A stretch of DNA of 38,225 nucleotides from Acidobacteriaceae bacterium (lineage in GTDB: Bacteria; Acidobacteriota; Terriglobia; Bryobacterales; Bryobacteraceae): positions 1 to 38,225 of the forward strand of contig JADCJL010000215.1 of assembly GCA_020247055.1 (NCBI GenBank), written 5' to 3'. The position numbers were made by a program, and so were the translations under genes. Positions 1-6,730 of this stretch are shown piece after piece. Below the pieces are notes generated by a model. It was not told the DNA's origin. It did not search any database and saw only the letters and a program-made list of their open reading frames with translations. Positions within the stretch are counted from its first letter, which is position 1. Each line of letters begins with the position of its first letter.

Positions 1-605
1 GATAGATCCGAAGGAATGTTGATCGTGTCGGCCCCGTGCTGTTCGAGCAGGCGCGCGCTCGCCGGGTTGGCCGGCGCCATCATCACCGAGGTTTTGATGA
101 TCAGATTGGCCGGCAGCTGCCCCTTGGCCCGCATGTTGGCGATCACGTCCAGCGTTCCGATGTCGCTCACCAGAATGCTGCGCAGCCCGGCTTCAACCCC
201 GCGCCGCACGTCTTCGAGACTCTGCGCCAGTTGGTTGGCCCCCCGCGCGGCGAGCGCAAACGCCTTGCCGGTGGGGGAGACGCTCTGCGCACCCGTGTCC
301 CACCCGGCCCGCGGTCCGAGAAACAGGTTCACCTCGACGTTCGCCCGGCGGCCAATCGCCAGCATCTCGCTCAACTCGGCGTTGGTCAGCAGCATGATGC
401 CGCTGCCCTGCGAAACCCGGTGCACGGGCACGTTGCGCTGGCCCGCTTCGTCCAGCACGGCGGCCAGCGCCTTGGGCCCCTCCGTTGAAGGGATCTCAAT
501 CCGGTACTCACCGCCATCGGGAAACCGGAGCAGGGAAGTGGGCGCTACCGCCGGGTCTTCGCCCGGCAGCCCCTGCGCCAGAAGAGCGTCTTTACTTTGT
601 TGCAT
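1..605 (-). CDS. U32-peptidase-like TIM-barrel protein, C-terminus outside window
   Basis: Reading minus from an ATG at 605 the frame is open to the window edge (about 201 codons), beginning MQQSKDALLAQGLPGE. Visible segments such as GEYRIEIPSTEGPKAL, RVSQGSGIMLLTNAEL and EAGLRSILVSDIGTLDVI alternate strand and helix like a TIM barrel. They recall the U32 peptidase family as annotated in Acidobacteriota; that family call is recollection and only moderately sure. A GGAG lies just upstream of the ATG (TATGGAGTCCC). The start overlaps the last 14 nt of thrB, so the two are probably translationally coupled in one operon. No catalytic residues can be assigned and the C-terminal half is not visible. 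It could equally be an uncharacterised (beta/alpha)8 enzyme. Confidence 0.6.
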   Translation of the reverse strand, partial: MQQSKDALLAQGLPGEDPAVAPTSLLRFPDGGEYRIEIPSTEGPKALAAVLDEAGQRNVPVHRVSQGSGIMLLTNAELSEMLAIGRRANVEVNLFLGPRAGWDTGAQSVSPTGKAFALAARGANQLAQSLEDVRRGVEAGLRSILVSDIGTLDVIANMRAKGQLPANLIIKTSVMMAPANPASARLLEQHGADTINIPSDL

Positions 606-1500
606 GGGACTCCATAATCGATAAACCGTCTTGCGCGACGGGCGCAAAACAGATCTCGGCCGCGTGGCCATGCAGCGCGAAAATCTGCCGGATCAGGTCG
701 CAAACCTCTTCGCTGCCGCGTTCAAAAAATACGAGAATCGACGGGCCCGCGCCCGACAACGCGCAGCCCAGCAGTCCGGGCGCCCGCAGTTTGAGCATCT
801 CGTCCAGGCCCGGGACCAGTTTGGCCCGGTAGGGCTGATGCAGCCGGTCTTCGAGCGCCGCCGGGAACGCCGAAACGTTGCCCGTGGCCAGGGCCGCTAT
901 CAGCAGCGCGCTTCGCTGCACGTTAAAAATACAGTCGGCCTTGGCGTACTGCTCCGGCAGCGCGGCCCGCGCCTCTTTGGTCGGCAGCACAAAATCCGGC
1001 ACGACCACCGCTACGCCGAACCGCGGCGGCATCTCAAGGCGCACGGCCCGCGCGACGCCGTGGCCGTCAATGGCGCTGGCGACAATCGAACCCAGCACAC
1101 ACGCCGCCACGTTGTCCGGATGGCCTTCAAGGCGCGCCGCTTCGTCCAGAATCCGGGTGATCGGCCAGCCCAGGCCCAGCATGCGGTCCGCAATCACCAC
1201 TCCCGCCGTCAGCGCCGCGGCGCTGGAACCCAGGCCTTTGCCGAGCGGAATATCGTTTTCAATCGTCAAGGCCACCGGCGGCAGCTCCCGGCCCAGGTCC
1301 GCCGCTACCCGTAGCGCCGTCTGCCAGATGAAGTTGTCTTCGCCGGTCGAGATCGCCGCCGCGTCCCGCCCCTGCACCGCAATCGACAGGCGCGGGGCGG
1401 GCGCAAACCGGCACGTCAGGTACAGGCCGAACGCCAATCCGAGAGCGTCAAAACCGGGTCCGAGATTCGCGCTCGAAGCCGGTACTCGCACTGTCCACAT
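592..1500 (-). CDS. thrB: Homoserine kinase ThrB
   Basis: GHMP-family kinase that phosphorylates L-homoserine with ATP in threonine synthesis, in the cytoplasm. At 302 aa it is the usual length. The N-terminal PASSANLGPGFD motif and the ATP-binding loop IPLGKGLGSSAA are both intact, as is a C-terminal GCALSGAGPSILVF segment typical of the GHMP C-domain. I start at the ATG at 1500 (MWTVRVPASSAN), not at the longer in-frame start at 1551. Family members begin about there, and 1500 lies 4 nt after the stop of the upstream gene. It is the middle gene of a minus-strand unit, between a Gfo/Idh oxidoreductase and the U32-like gene. No thrC or hom is visible here. Confidence 0.95.
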   Translation of the reverse strand: MWTVRVPASSANLGPGFDALGLAFGLYLTCRFAPAPRLSIAVQGRDAAAISTGEDNFIWQTALRVAADLGRELPPVALTIENDIPLGKGLGSSAAALTAGVVIADRMLGLGWPITRILDEAARLEGHPDNVAACVLGSIVASAIDGHGVARAVRLEMPPRFGVAVVVPDFVLPTKEARAALPEQYAKADCIFNVQRSALLIAALATGNVSAFPAALEDRLHQPYRAKLVPGLDEMLKLRAPGLLGCALSGAGPSILVFFERGSEEVCDLIRQIFALHGHAAEICFAPVAQDGLSIMESHATK

Positions 1501-1504
1501 CGGG

Positions 1505-2518
1505 TTATCCGATGACCACGCGGCGCTCTTCCCGGCAAGATTGATAGACACTCTGCACCAGTTCGAGCGCCTTCAATCCCTCCTCGCCCGAAACCGTCGG
1601 CGCCGTGCCATTCTGGCAGGCTTCGCCAAAGTCGCGGAACTGCCGTTCGAGCGGCGTCAGCGGAATCGCCATCGGGTCCGAAGCGCCCGAACTGGTTTTG
1701 CTCTCTACCGGGGCCGGTTCGCCGAAGTCATCGCGCACGTCCCACGTGGTCAGCTTGTCGCCGGTCATCACGGCCGTGCCCTTGGTCCCGTGCAGTTCGA
1801 CGCGTTCCGGGTAGCCGGGCCAAATGGCGGTCGAAGCCTGGATCACGCCCGTCGCCCCGTTTTCAAACCGGAGCAGGGCATTCACCACATCCTCCGATTC
1901 AATCTGGTGCAGCGCACCCAGTTGCCACGTACCCACCACATCCTTCACCCGCCCCGCCAGCGCCAGCAGAATATCCACCTGGTGAATCCCCTGGTTGATC
2001 AGCGCCCCGCCGCCCTCCACGTCCCAGGAACCCTTCACCGGCCGCGAGTAATACTCCGCCGACCGGTACCACTTCACATACGCATCGGCCTGCACCAGCT
2101 TGCCCAGCCGCCCGTCGGCGATGGCTTTCTTGAGGAACAGGGTGGAGTCGTCAAACCGGTGCTGGCTCACCACCCCGAGCGTGATACCCGCCTGCCGGGC
2201 TACCGTAATCATGCGCTGCGCCGTTTCTACACTCAACGCCATGGGCTTCTGCACCAGCACATGCTTCTTCGTCTGCGCGCACAGCTCGACGGCCTGCAGC
2301 CGGAAACTCGGGAAGGTGCAGACATCGACGTAGTCGACCTCCGGGTGGCGGCACACGTCCTCGTAGTTCCGCACGAACTCGGCCCCGTGAGCGTTGGCGA
2401 AAGCCTGGCCGCGCTCCTCGTTGCCGTTTGAGCAAACCGTGATCCTGTAACCGATCGCCTTGTAAGCGCGCGCGTGCATGTTTGCAATGGCGCCTGTGCC
2501 GATAATCCCTACTCGCAA
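1505..2518 (-). CDS. Gfo/Idh/MocA-family NAD(P)-dependent oxidoreductase (TTG start)
   Basis: 337 aa. The N-terminal Rossmann fold opens with VGIIGTGAIANMHARAY and contains the family's conserved Lys-Pro as HVLVQKPMAL (normally EKP). The C-terminal domain carries GGGALINQGIHQVDIL, with the histidine that usually helps catalysis. These enzymes oxidise or reduce sugars and cyclitols using NAD(P); the substrate here is unknown. The start is a TTG at 2518, chosen because an excellent AAGGAG lies 6 nt upstream and MRVGIIGTG is the normal family N-terminus. It is the first gene of a minus-strand unit with thrB 4 nt downstream, a pairing with no obvious metabolic logic. No signal peptide, so probably cytoplasmic. 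Confidence 0.9.
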   Translation of the reverse strand: MRVGIIGTGAIANMHARAYKAIGYRITVCSNGNEERGQAFANAHGAEFVRNYEDVCRHPEVDYVDVCTFPSFRLQAVELCAQTKKHVLVQKPMALSVETAQRMITVARQAGITLGVVSQHRFDDSTLFLKKAIADGRLGKLVQADAYVKWYRSAEYYSRPVKGSWDVEGGGALINQGIHQVDILLALAGRVKDVVGTWQLGALHQIESEDVVNALLRFENGATGVIQASTAIWPGYPERVELHGTKGTAVMTGDKLTTWDVRDDFGEPAPVESKTSSGASDPMAIPLTPLERQFRDFGEACQNGTAPTVSGEEGLKALELVQSVYQSCREERRVVIG

Positions 2519-2524
2519 TGCAGT

Positions 2525-2530
2525 CTCCTT
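2525..2530 (-). promoter_or_regulatory. Shine-Dalgarno deciding a TTG start
   Basis: On the minus strand AAGGAG, then a 6-nt spacer ACTGCA, then TTG at 2518. It is one of the strongest ribosome sites in the window and supports TTG as the true start of the Gfo/Idh gene. Confidence 0.75.
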
Positions 2531-2617
2531 AAACGCCCTAGTTTACCGTAACCGCGCTGGGGAAAGATTTACATTTCCCCTTTCGTCGATTTCCCGCGCC
2601 GGTCCGTCTCCCTCGGC

Positions 2618-3658
2618 ATGGGTTACCAGCTTAAAAAAGGCGCGCCGCTCCGCTGGGGCATAAACTACCGCCTGCACTACGGCTGGGACTTCGGCGCCTC
2701 GCCCGGCCCCCCGCTCCACCTCGCCGCGCCGGACCGGGCCGCCCTGCTCGACGCCGACTTCGCCACCCTCGCCGCCGCCGGCTGCCGCCTCGTCCGCTGG
2801 TTCGTATTCGGCGACGGCCGCAACGGCATCCGCTTTGTCGGCGAGAGGCCCGCCGGACTCGACCCGTGCGTGGCGCCGGCGCTGCGCGTCGCCCTCGAAG
2901 CGGCCGCCCGCCACGGCATCGCTATCCTCTTCGTCCTGCTCGACCACACCTTCTGCTTCCGGCCTCGCGGCATCCCCGGCACGGCGATGGTCATCCAGGG
3001 CCATGGCAGCCTGCTACGCCACGCGGACCTGTTTGAAGCCCTGCTCGGGAACGTCTTCGCGCCCTTCTGGGACCTCATCGACAACCATTCCCACGTGATC
3101 GGCTACGAGCTGCTCAACGAACCCGAGATGGTCATGCGAAGGCGCGATCACTGGCGCGGCCCACCGTCTGGCGTCGGCTGCCCTGCCGTGCCCGAGGAGC
3201 ACCAGCTGACCTTTGCCGCCATGGCCGACCGCCTCGGCCGGACCCGCACCGCCGTTCATCGCGCGACCCGCGCCCAGTTCTCCATCGGCAGCATGACCGC
3301 CCGCTGGATGGGCCGCTGGGCCCCGCTGCTCGATCCGGCCCGCGACCTCCTCACCTTCCACTACTATGGCGACGAGTACGACTTTGCTCGCCTGCTCGAC
3401 GAACGCGTGGCGCCCTACGCCGGCCGGCTCGCCGTCGGCATCGGCGAGTTTTATCCGCAAGGCGCTCGCGTGGTCCCGGCCGGCCACAGTGGCTGGCCCG
3501 ATATCCCGGCCGCTCAGTTTCTGCGTGCCGCCGCCGCCCATGGCCTCCAGGTGGCGATGCCCTGGGTGTGGCGTCCCGGTCCGCGCGACCCGGGTGAGGT
3601 GCCGCTTGCCGAATGCCGCGCGGCGGTTCCCGCTCAGGAGCATCGAACTGGAGCATAA
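2618..3658 (+). CDS. GH5/clan GH-A-like glycoside hydrolase, cytoplasmic
   Basis: 346 aa with a TIM-barrel pattern: GINYRLHYGWDFG at the N-terminus, RLVRWFVFGDGRNG, then GYELLNEPE (Glu168, the acid/base position of clan GH-A 'NEP' enzymes) and LAVGIGEFYPQG (Glu277, the expected nucleophile). This suggests a retaining beta-glycosidase related to the cellulase family. The substrate cannot be named. There is no signal peptide, so it would act in the cytoplasm. The ATG at 2618 has no Shine-Dalgarno or close -10 before it, and no better in-frame start is seen. The stop TAA overlaps the ATG of the DUF362 gene by one base (TAATG), which implies coupling. Divergent from the Gfo/Idh-thrB unit across a 99-nt gap. 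Confidence 0.7.
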   Translation: MGYQLKKGAPLRWGINYRLHYGWDFGASPGPPLHLAAPDRAALLDADFATLAAAGCRLVRWFVFGDGRNGIRFVGERPAGLDPCVAPALRVALEAAARHGIAILFVLLDHTFCFRPRGIPGTAMVIQGHGSLLRHADLFEALLGNVFAPFWDLIDNHSHVIGYELLNEPEMVMRRRDHWRGPPSGVGCPAVPEEHQLTFAAMADRLGRTRTAVHRATRAQFSIGSMTARWMGRWAPLLDPARDLLTFHYYGDEYDFARLLDERVAPYAGRLAVGIGEFYPQGARVVPAGHSGWPDIPAAQFLRAAAAHGLQVAMPWVWRPGPRDPGEVPLAECRAAVPAQEHRTGA

Positions 3659-4785
3659 TGACAGGCATGAACGCTCCACGCCTTTGCCTGCATCGTAGAA
3701 AGTTCCTGACGACTCTCGCCGGCGGACCCCTTCTGCTCTCCTCTTGCGTCTCTTCGAAGACCGAGTTGAGCCGGCTGGGCATCCCCGGCCTGTTCAAGGG
3801 CCGCGTGGTCTCCGTCGAACATCCTGGCTCTATCCTGGGCGGCGCCTACCAGGCCGAACCCGTGCGCGAGATGATCCGCCGCGGCATGGTGGGCCTCACC
3901 GGCGCGGGCGACTGGCAGGCCGCCTGGCGGCTGTTCTTCGAACCCGGCGATGTGGTGGGCATCAAGCTGAATCCGGTGGGCTACCCCCATGTGGCCTCCG
4001 CGCCGGAGGTGGTCCGCGAGATCATTGCCAGCCTCACGGCCATCGGCATCAAGCCGCAGGACATCGTCTGCTACGACCGCTACCGCGCGCAGTTCCTCAA
4101 TGCCGGCTTCGACAAATGGCTCCCCGAAAAAGTGCGTTGGACCCACGCCGCCGAAGACTACGAGACCTGGCAGCAGGGGATTGAAGGCTACGATCCGGAC
4201 CACTACATGGAGCTTCCGCTCGTACTGCCCGGCCAGGACCCGGCCTCGCTCACCGCCCGCCGCTCCTTCGCCGCCCGGTTCATCACCAGGGACGTCAACA
4301 AGCTCATCAATCTCTGCCTGCTCAAAGACCACCAGTCCGCCGGCATCACCATGGCGCTCAAAAACCTCTCGCACGGCCTCGTCAACAACGTCAACCGCAG
4401 CCACGCCACCAACACGATGAACTCCTGCAACTCGTTCATCCCCGCGTCGGTGTCGATTCCGGTGATCCGCAACAAGACCGTCCTCAACATCATGGATGGC
4501 ATCAAGGGTCTCTACCATGGCGGCCCCGGCGCCCGGCCCGAGTTTGTTTGGGAGCACAAGAAGATGTACTTTGCCACGGACCCGGTGGCCATGGATCACG
4601 TCGGCTGGCGCGTCATCGATGAAAAGCGGCTGGCGGTCGGCATGAAGAAACTGGTGGAAGACACTCCGGATGCATTCAGCCACTTCACGCATCGCCAGCC
4701 CGAACACGTAGAAATTGCGGGAGCGCTCGGACTCGGGGTCTTCGATTGGGCAAAAATCGATCGCCGGGAGATACGCTTAGCCTGA
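3658..4785 (+). CDS. DUF362-domain protein with Tat signal / lipobox
   Basis: 375 aa. The N-terminus carries a twin-arginine motif HRRKFLTTLAGG followed by a hydrophobic stretch ending LLLSSC, a possible lipobox. It would be exported folded and perhaps lipid-anchored. The body matches the DUF362 family: DVVGIKLNPVGYP, EVVREIIASLTAIGIKPQDIVCYDR, NKLINLCLLKDHQSAGITMALKNLSHGL and a late YFATDPVAMDHVGW. DUF362 function is not established; some members are fused to ferredoxin domains, which is not seen here. Start 3658 is chosen for the TAATG overlap with the hydrolase and a GGAG 4 nt upstream. An alternative ATG at 3667 has a CATAAT hexamer 7 nt before it. The longer frame from 3613 spoils the signal peptide. 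Confidence 0.8.
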   Translation: MTGMNAPRLCLHRRKFLTTLAGGPLLLSSCVSSKTELSRLGIPGLFKGRVVSVEHPGSILGGAYQAEPVREMIRRGMVGLTGAGDWQAAWRLFFEPGDVVGIKLNPVGYPHVASAPEVVREIIASLTAIGIKPQDIVCYDRYRAQFLNAGFDKWLPEKVRWTHAAEDYETWQQGIEGYDPDHYMELPLVLPGQDPASLTARRSFAARFITRDVNKLINLCLLKDHQSAGITMALKNLSHGLVNNVNRSHATNTMNSCNSFIPASVSIPVIRNKTVLNIMDGIKGLYHGGPGARPEFVWEHKKMYFATDPVAMDHVGWRVIDEKRLAVGMKKLVEDTPDAFSHFTHRQPEHVEIAGALGLGVFDWAKIDRREIRLA

Positions 4786-4794
4786 ACGTTTTGG

Positions 4795-4800
4795 TATTCT
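4795..4800 (+). promoter_or_regulatory. Possible -10 box for tRNA-Lys
   Basis: TATTCT ends 15 nt before the mature tRNA 5' end, giving a short leader if used. No convincing -35 is seen, so the call rests on position alone. Confidence 0.35.
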
Positions 4801-4815
4801 ATTGATTGAGCCCGT

Positions 4816-4891
4816 GAGTCGGTAGCTCAGTTGGTAGAGCATCGCACTTTTAATGCGGTGGTCCCGGGTTCGAGCCCCGGCCGACTCACCA
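4816..4891 (+). tRNA. tRNA-Lys (anticodon UUU), CCA encoded
   Basis: Full cloverleaf read directly. The acceptor stem GAGTCGG (4816-4822) pairs with CCGACTC (4881-4887). D-stem GCTC/GAGC; anticodon loop CTTTTAA (4847-4853) with anticodon TTT; T-stem CCGGG/CCCGG closing a TTCGAGC loop. Discriminator A at 4888 and genome-encoded CCA at 4889-4891. Only two bases separate the CCA end from the stop codon of the opposing gene at 4894. Confidence 0.97.
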
Positions 4892-4893
4892 CT

Positions 4894-5121
4894 TCAGTTC
4901 AGTTTGGCGATCTCGGCTTCGAGATGCTGAACCGCCCCGGCCAGCATCTCCCGGTGCCTCGGATGTTTCGCCGCGGCCAAATCCCGGCGCGCCGCCGTGA
5001 GCGAAAGTTCCAAACTCCGCCGTCGCCGTTCCCGCTCCGTTGGGGGAGCCGTCGGCCGCTCCCCCCACTCGCGCTCCGCCTGCTGGCTCTCCACATCCTT
5101 GCTCTCCCAACCGCGCGACAC
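4894..5121 (-). CDS. Small charged coiled-coil protein, conserved hypothetical
   Basis: 75 aa beginning MSRGWESKDVESQQAERE, very rich in Glu and Arg. The C-terminal helical half (RRRRSLELSLTAARRDLAA to MLAGAVQHLEAEIAKLN) has heptad-like leucine spacing. No known domain is recognised. It resembles small proteins I recall from Acidobacteriota beginning MSRxWESK, but that is memory and not a search. It starts 3 nt after the stop of the kinase-SUMF1 gene and so should be its operon partner. Its own stop lies 2 nt from the tRNA-Lys 3' end, tail to tail. It could be an accessory of the kinase-like protein or an independent housekeeping protein. Confidence 0.65.
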   Translation of the reverse strand: MSRGWESKDVESQQAEREWGERPTAPPTERERRRRSLELSLTAARRDLAAAKHPRHREMLAGAVQHLEAEIAKLN

Positions 5122-5124
5122 CTT

Positions 5125-6696
5125 CTACCTCCGCTCCCGCAGCACCCGGAAGCCAGTCCACGGATGCCGTGCCTCGGGCGATTCGACCGTGCGCCGGACG
5201 GCGGATAACTCTTCGGGGGCATTGCGAAAGCTGCCGCCCCGTACAATACGGCCGTTCAGGCTCTGGTCGGCTGTCCACTCGGCCACGTTGCCGATCGTAT
5301 CGAACAGTCCGAAGGGATTGGGCAGCCGCCCGGCGATCTCGTGCGCCGTCCCGCCGCTGTTACCCTGATGCCATGCGATATCGCCGGGATTCCCCGGCAA
5401 CTCCTCCGGCGAGTTTGCCCGCGCGGCGTATTCCCACTCCGCCTCGGTCGGCAACCGGTAGTGGAAGCCATCGTTGCGGGCGTTCAACCTGGACAGAAAC
5501 TCCTGCACCCCGTTCCAGGAAACGTCCACCTGCGGAAGGCTGCCGCCCGTGCCCCGGCCCGTCATCACCGCGTTCCACTGCGCGACGGTGACCTCGGTGC
5601 GACCCATTTGAAACGGCCGCATCGTCAGCAACTGTTGCCGCGGTCGCGCACCGGTGCCCGGACCCGGAGCGCCCATCATAAACTCACCGCCCGGCAATTG
5701 AGCGAAGTCCATTGGAATTCCGTCGACGATCAGCGCCAGCGACGTCCCGGCTGGCGCCGTAGTCTCCGGAGCCGCCAGCGACCGCAATGAGTTTACCGGT
5801 GCCGCGTTCTCCGCGGGACGCCGCAACTCCACTCCCGGTTCGAGTACCGCTTCCCGCGCCCGCCCGAGCATGCCGAATACAATCACCACTACCGTTGCGC
5901 CCAACGGCAGCAGAACCAACAGCTTTTTCCGCAGTGCCGCCGCTTGGTTTGGCCCCTTCGCCACGGTGGCCGCCAGGGCTTCGACAAAGTCTCCGCACCG
6001 CGGAAAGCGGGAGGCCGGATCCTTCGCGATCGCCCTCTCGATTGCCGCCTGCATCACCGGCGTGACCAGCGGATTGAACGACGATGCCGGCGTCGGCATC
6101 TCCTGCTCTACCTTCGCGAGCACCTCCGCCATGCCTCCGGCCTCAAAGGGCAGATTTCCCGTGAGCAGTTGGTAGGCGATGATGCCCAGCGCGTACTGGT
6201 CGGTCCGCGCGTCGGCCGCCTCGCCCCGCAGTCGCTCGGGAGCCCAGTAATGCCAGGACCACGCCTCCCGCCGCGCCCCGTGACCAAATCCGGTAACCTT
6301 CACCTCGCCCGTCGCCGCCAGCAGGATCTTGCCCGGTTCGAGGTCCCCATGCACCCGCCCCGCCGCGTGAGCCGCGTCGAGCGCCGTCGCCGCCTCTCGC
6401 AGGCTCCGGAGGATCATCCCGAGATTCTCCCGCTCTCCGGCTGCAATCATCGCCTCGAGGGTCACCCCCCGTACTAACTCCATGACGATGCACTCGCCGT
6501 CTCCGTTCGGGAAACGATCCAGCACCGGAACCACGTTCGGATGCCAGAACTCTCCATTCTCCTGCTCCCCGCCCGCGCCTTGCACTTGCTTAATGGCGAC
6601 CTCGCGCCCCTCCGCCGGGTCCCACGCGCGAAAAACCACACTCTCGCGGCCACGGCCCAACTCACCCCGCAACTCGTACCGGCCCAGGCTCTCCAT
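5125..6696 (-). CDS. Degenerate Ser/Thr protein kinase fused to a SUMF1-like domain
   Basis: 523 aa. An N-terminal PknB-like kinase domain (about 1-240) is followed by one transmembrane helix (about 258-278, KLLVLLPLGATVVVIVFGML) and an extracytoplasmic SUMF1/FGE-sulfatase domain (about 330-523, GGEFMMGAPGPG to GFRVLRE). Lys36 of VAIK, Asp118 of HGDLEP and APE (152-154) remain. The DFG Asp is Gly (GFG, 136-138), the catalytic-loop Asn is Lys123, the last Gly of the P-loop is lost, and the segment that should hold helix C (between residues 37 and 51) is much too short. It is probably a pseudokinase. The SUMF1 domain lacks the catalytic cysteines (RGGSFRNAPEEL). A TATCCT hexamer lies 6 nt before the ATG with no Shine-Dalgarno. 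Confidence 0.85.
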   Translation of the reverse strand: MESLGRYELRGELGRGRESVVFRAWDPAEGREVAIKQVQGAGGEQENGEFWHPNVVPVLDRFPNGDGECIVMELVRGVTLEAMIAAGERENLGMILRSLREAATALDAAHAAGRVHGDLEPGKILLAATGEVKVTGFGHGARREAWSWHYWAPERLRGEAADARTDQYALGIIAYQLLTGNLPFEAGGMAEVLAKVEQEMPTPASSFNPLVTPVMQAAIERAIAKDPASRFPRCGDFVEALAATVAKGPNQAAALRKKLLVLLPLGATVVVIVFGMLGRAREAVLEPGVELRRPAENAAPVNSLRSLAAPETTAPAGTSLALIVDGIPMDFAQLPGGEFMMGAPGPGTGARPRQQLLTMRPFQMGRTEVTVAQWNAVMTGRGTGGSLPQVDVSWNGVQEFLSRLNARNDGFHYRLPTEAEWEYAARANSPEELPGNPGDIAWHQGNSGGTAHEIAGRLPNPFGLFDTIGNVAEWTADQSLNGRIVRGGSFRNAPEELSAVRRTVESPEARHPWTGFRVLRERR

Positions 6697-6702
6697 GGCA
6701 TC

Positions 6703-6708
6703 AGGATA
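6703..6708 (-). promoter_or_regulatory. -10-like TATCCT, leaderless promoter candidate (kinase gene)
   Basis: On the minus strand TATCCT is followed by the 6-nt spacer GATGCC and then the ATG at 6696. The spacing puts transcription start at or next to the A of the start codon. No Shine-Dalgarno is present and no good -35 is seen. Confidence 0.45.
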
Positions 6709-6718
6709 TCGCGTGCGT

Positions 6719-6724
6719 TAAGCT
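6719..6724 (+). promoter_or_regulatory. -10-like TAAGCT, leaderless promoter candidate (aldolase gene)
   Basis: TAAGCT, then the 6-nt spacer ACCGGC, then ATG at 6731. Same geometry as the divergent kinase promoter; the two hexamers are only 10 nt apart. No Shine-Dalgarno precedes the ATG. Confidence 0.45.
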
Positions 6725-6730
6725 ACCGGC

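Noticed and set aside
1501-1551. Upstream start for thrB at 1551
   Set aside because: Adds 17 residues not seen in the family and overlaps the Gfo/Idh gene; ATG 1500 fits.
878-2431. 517-codon plus-strand frame over thrB and Gfo/Idh
   Set aside because: Shadow of two clearly recognised minus-strand enzymes.
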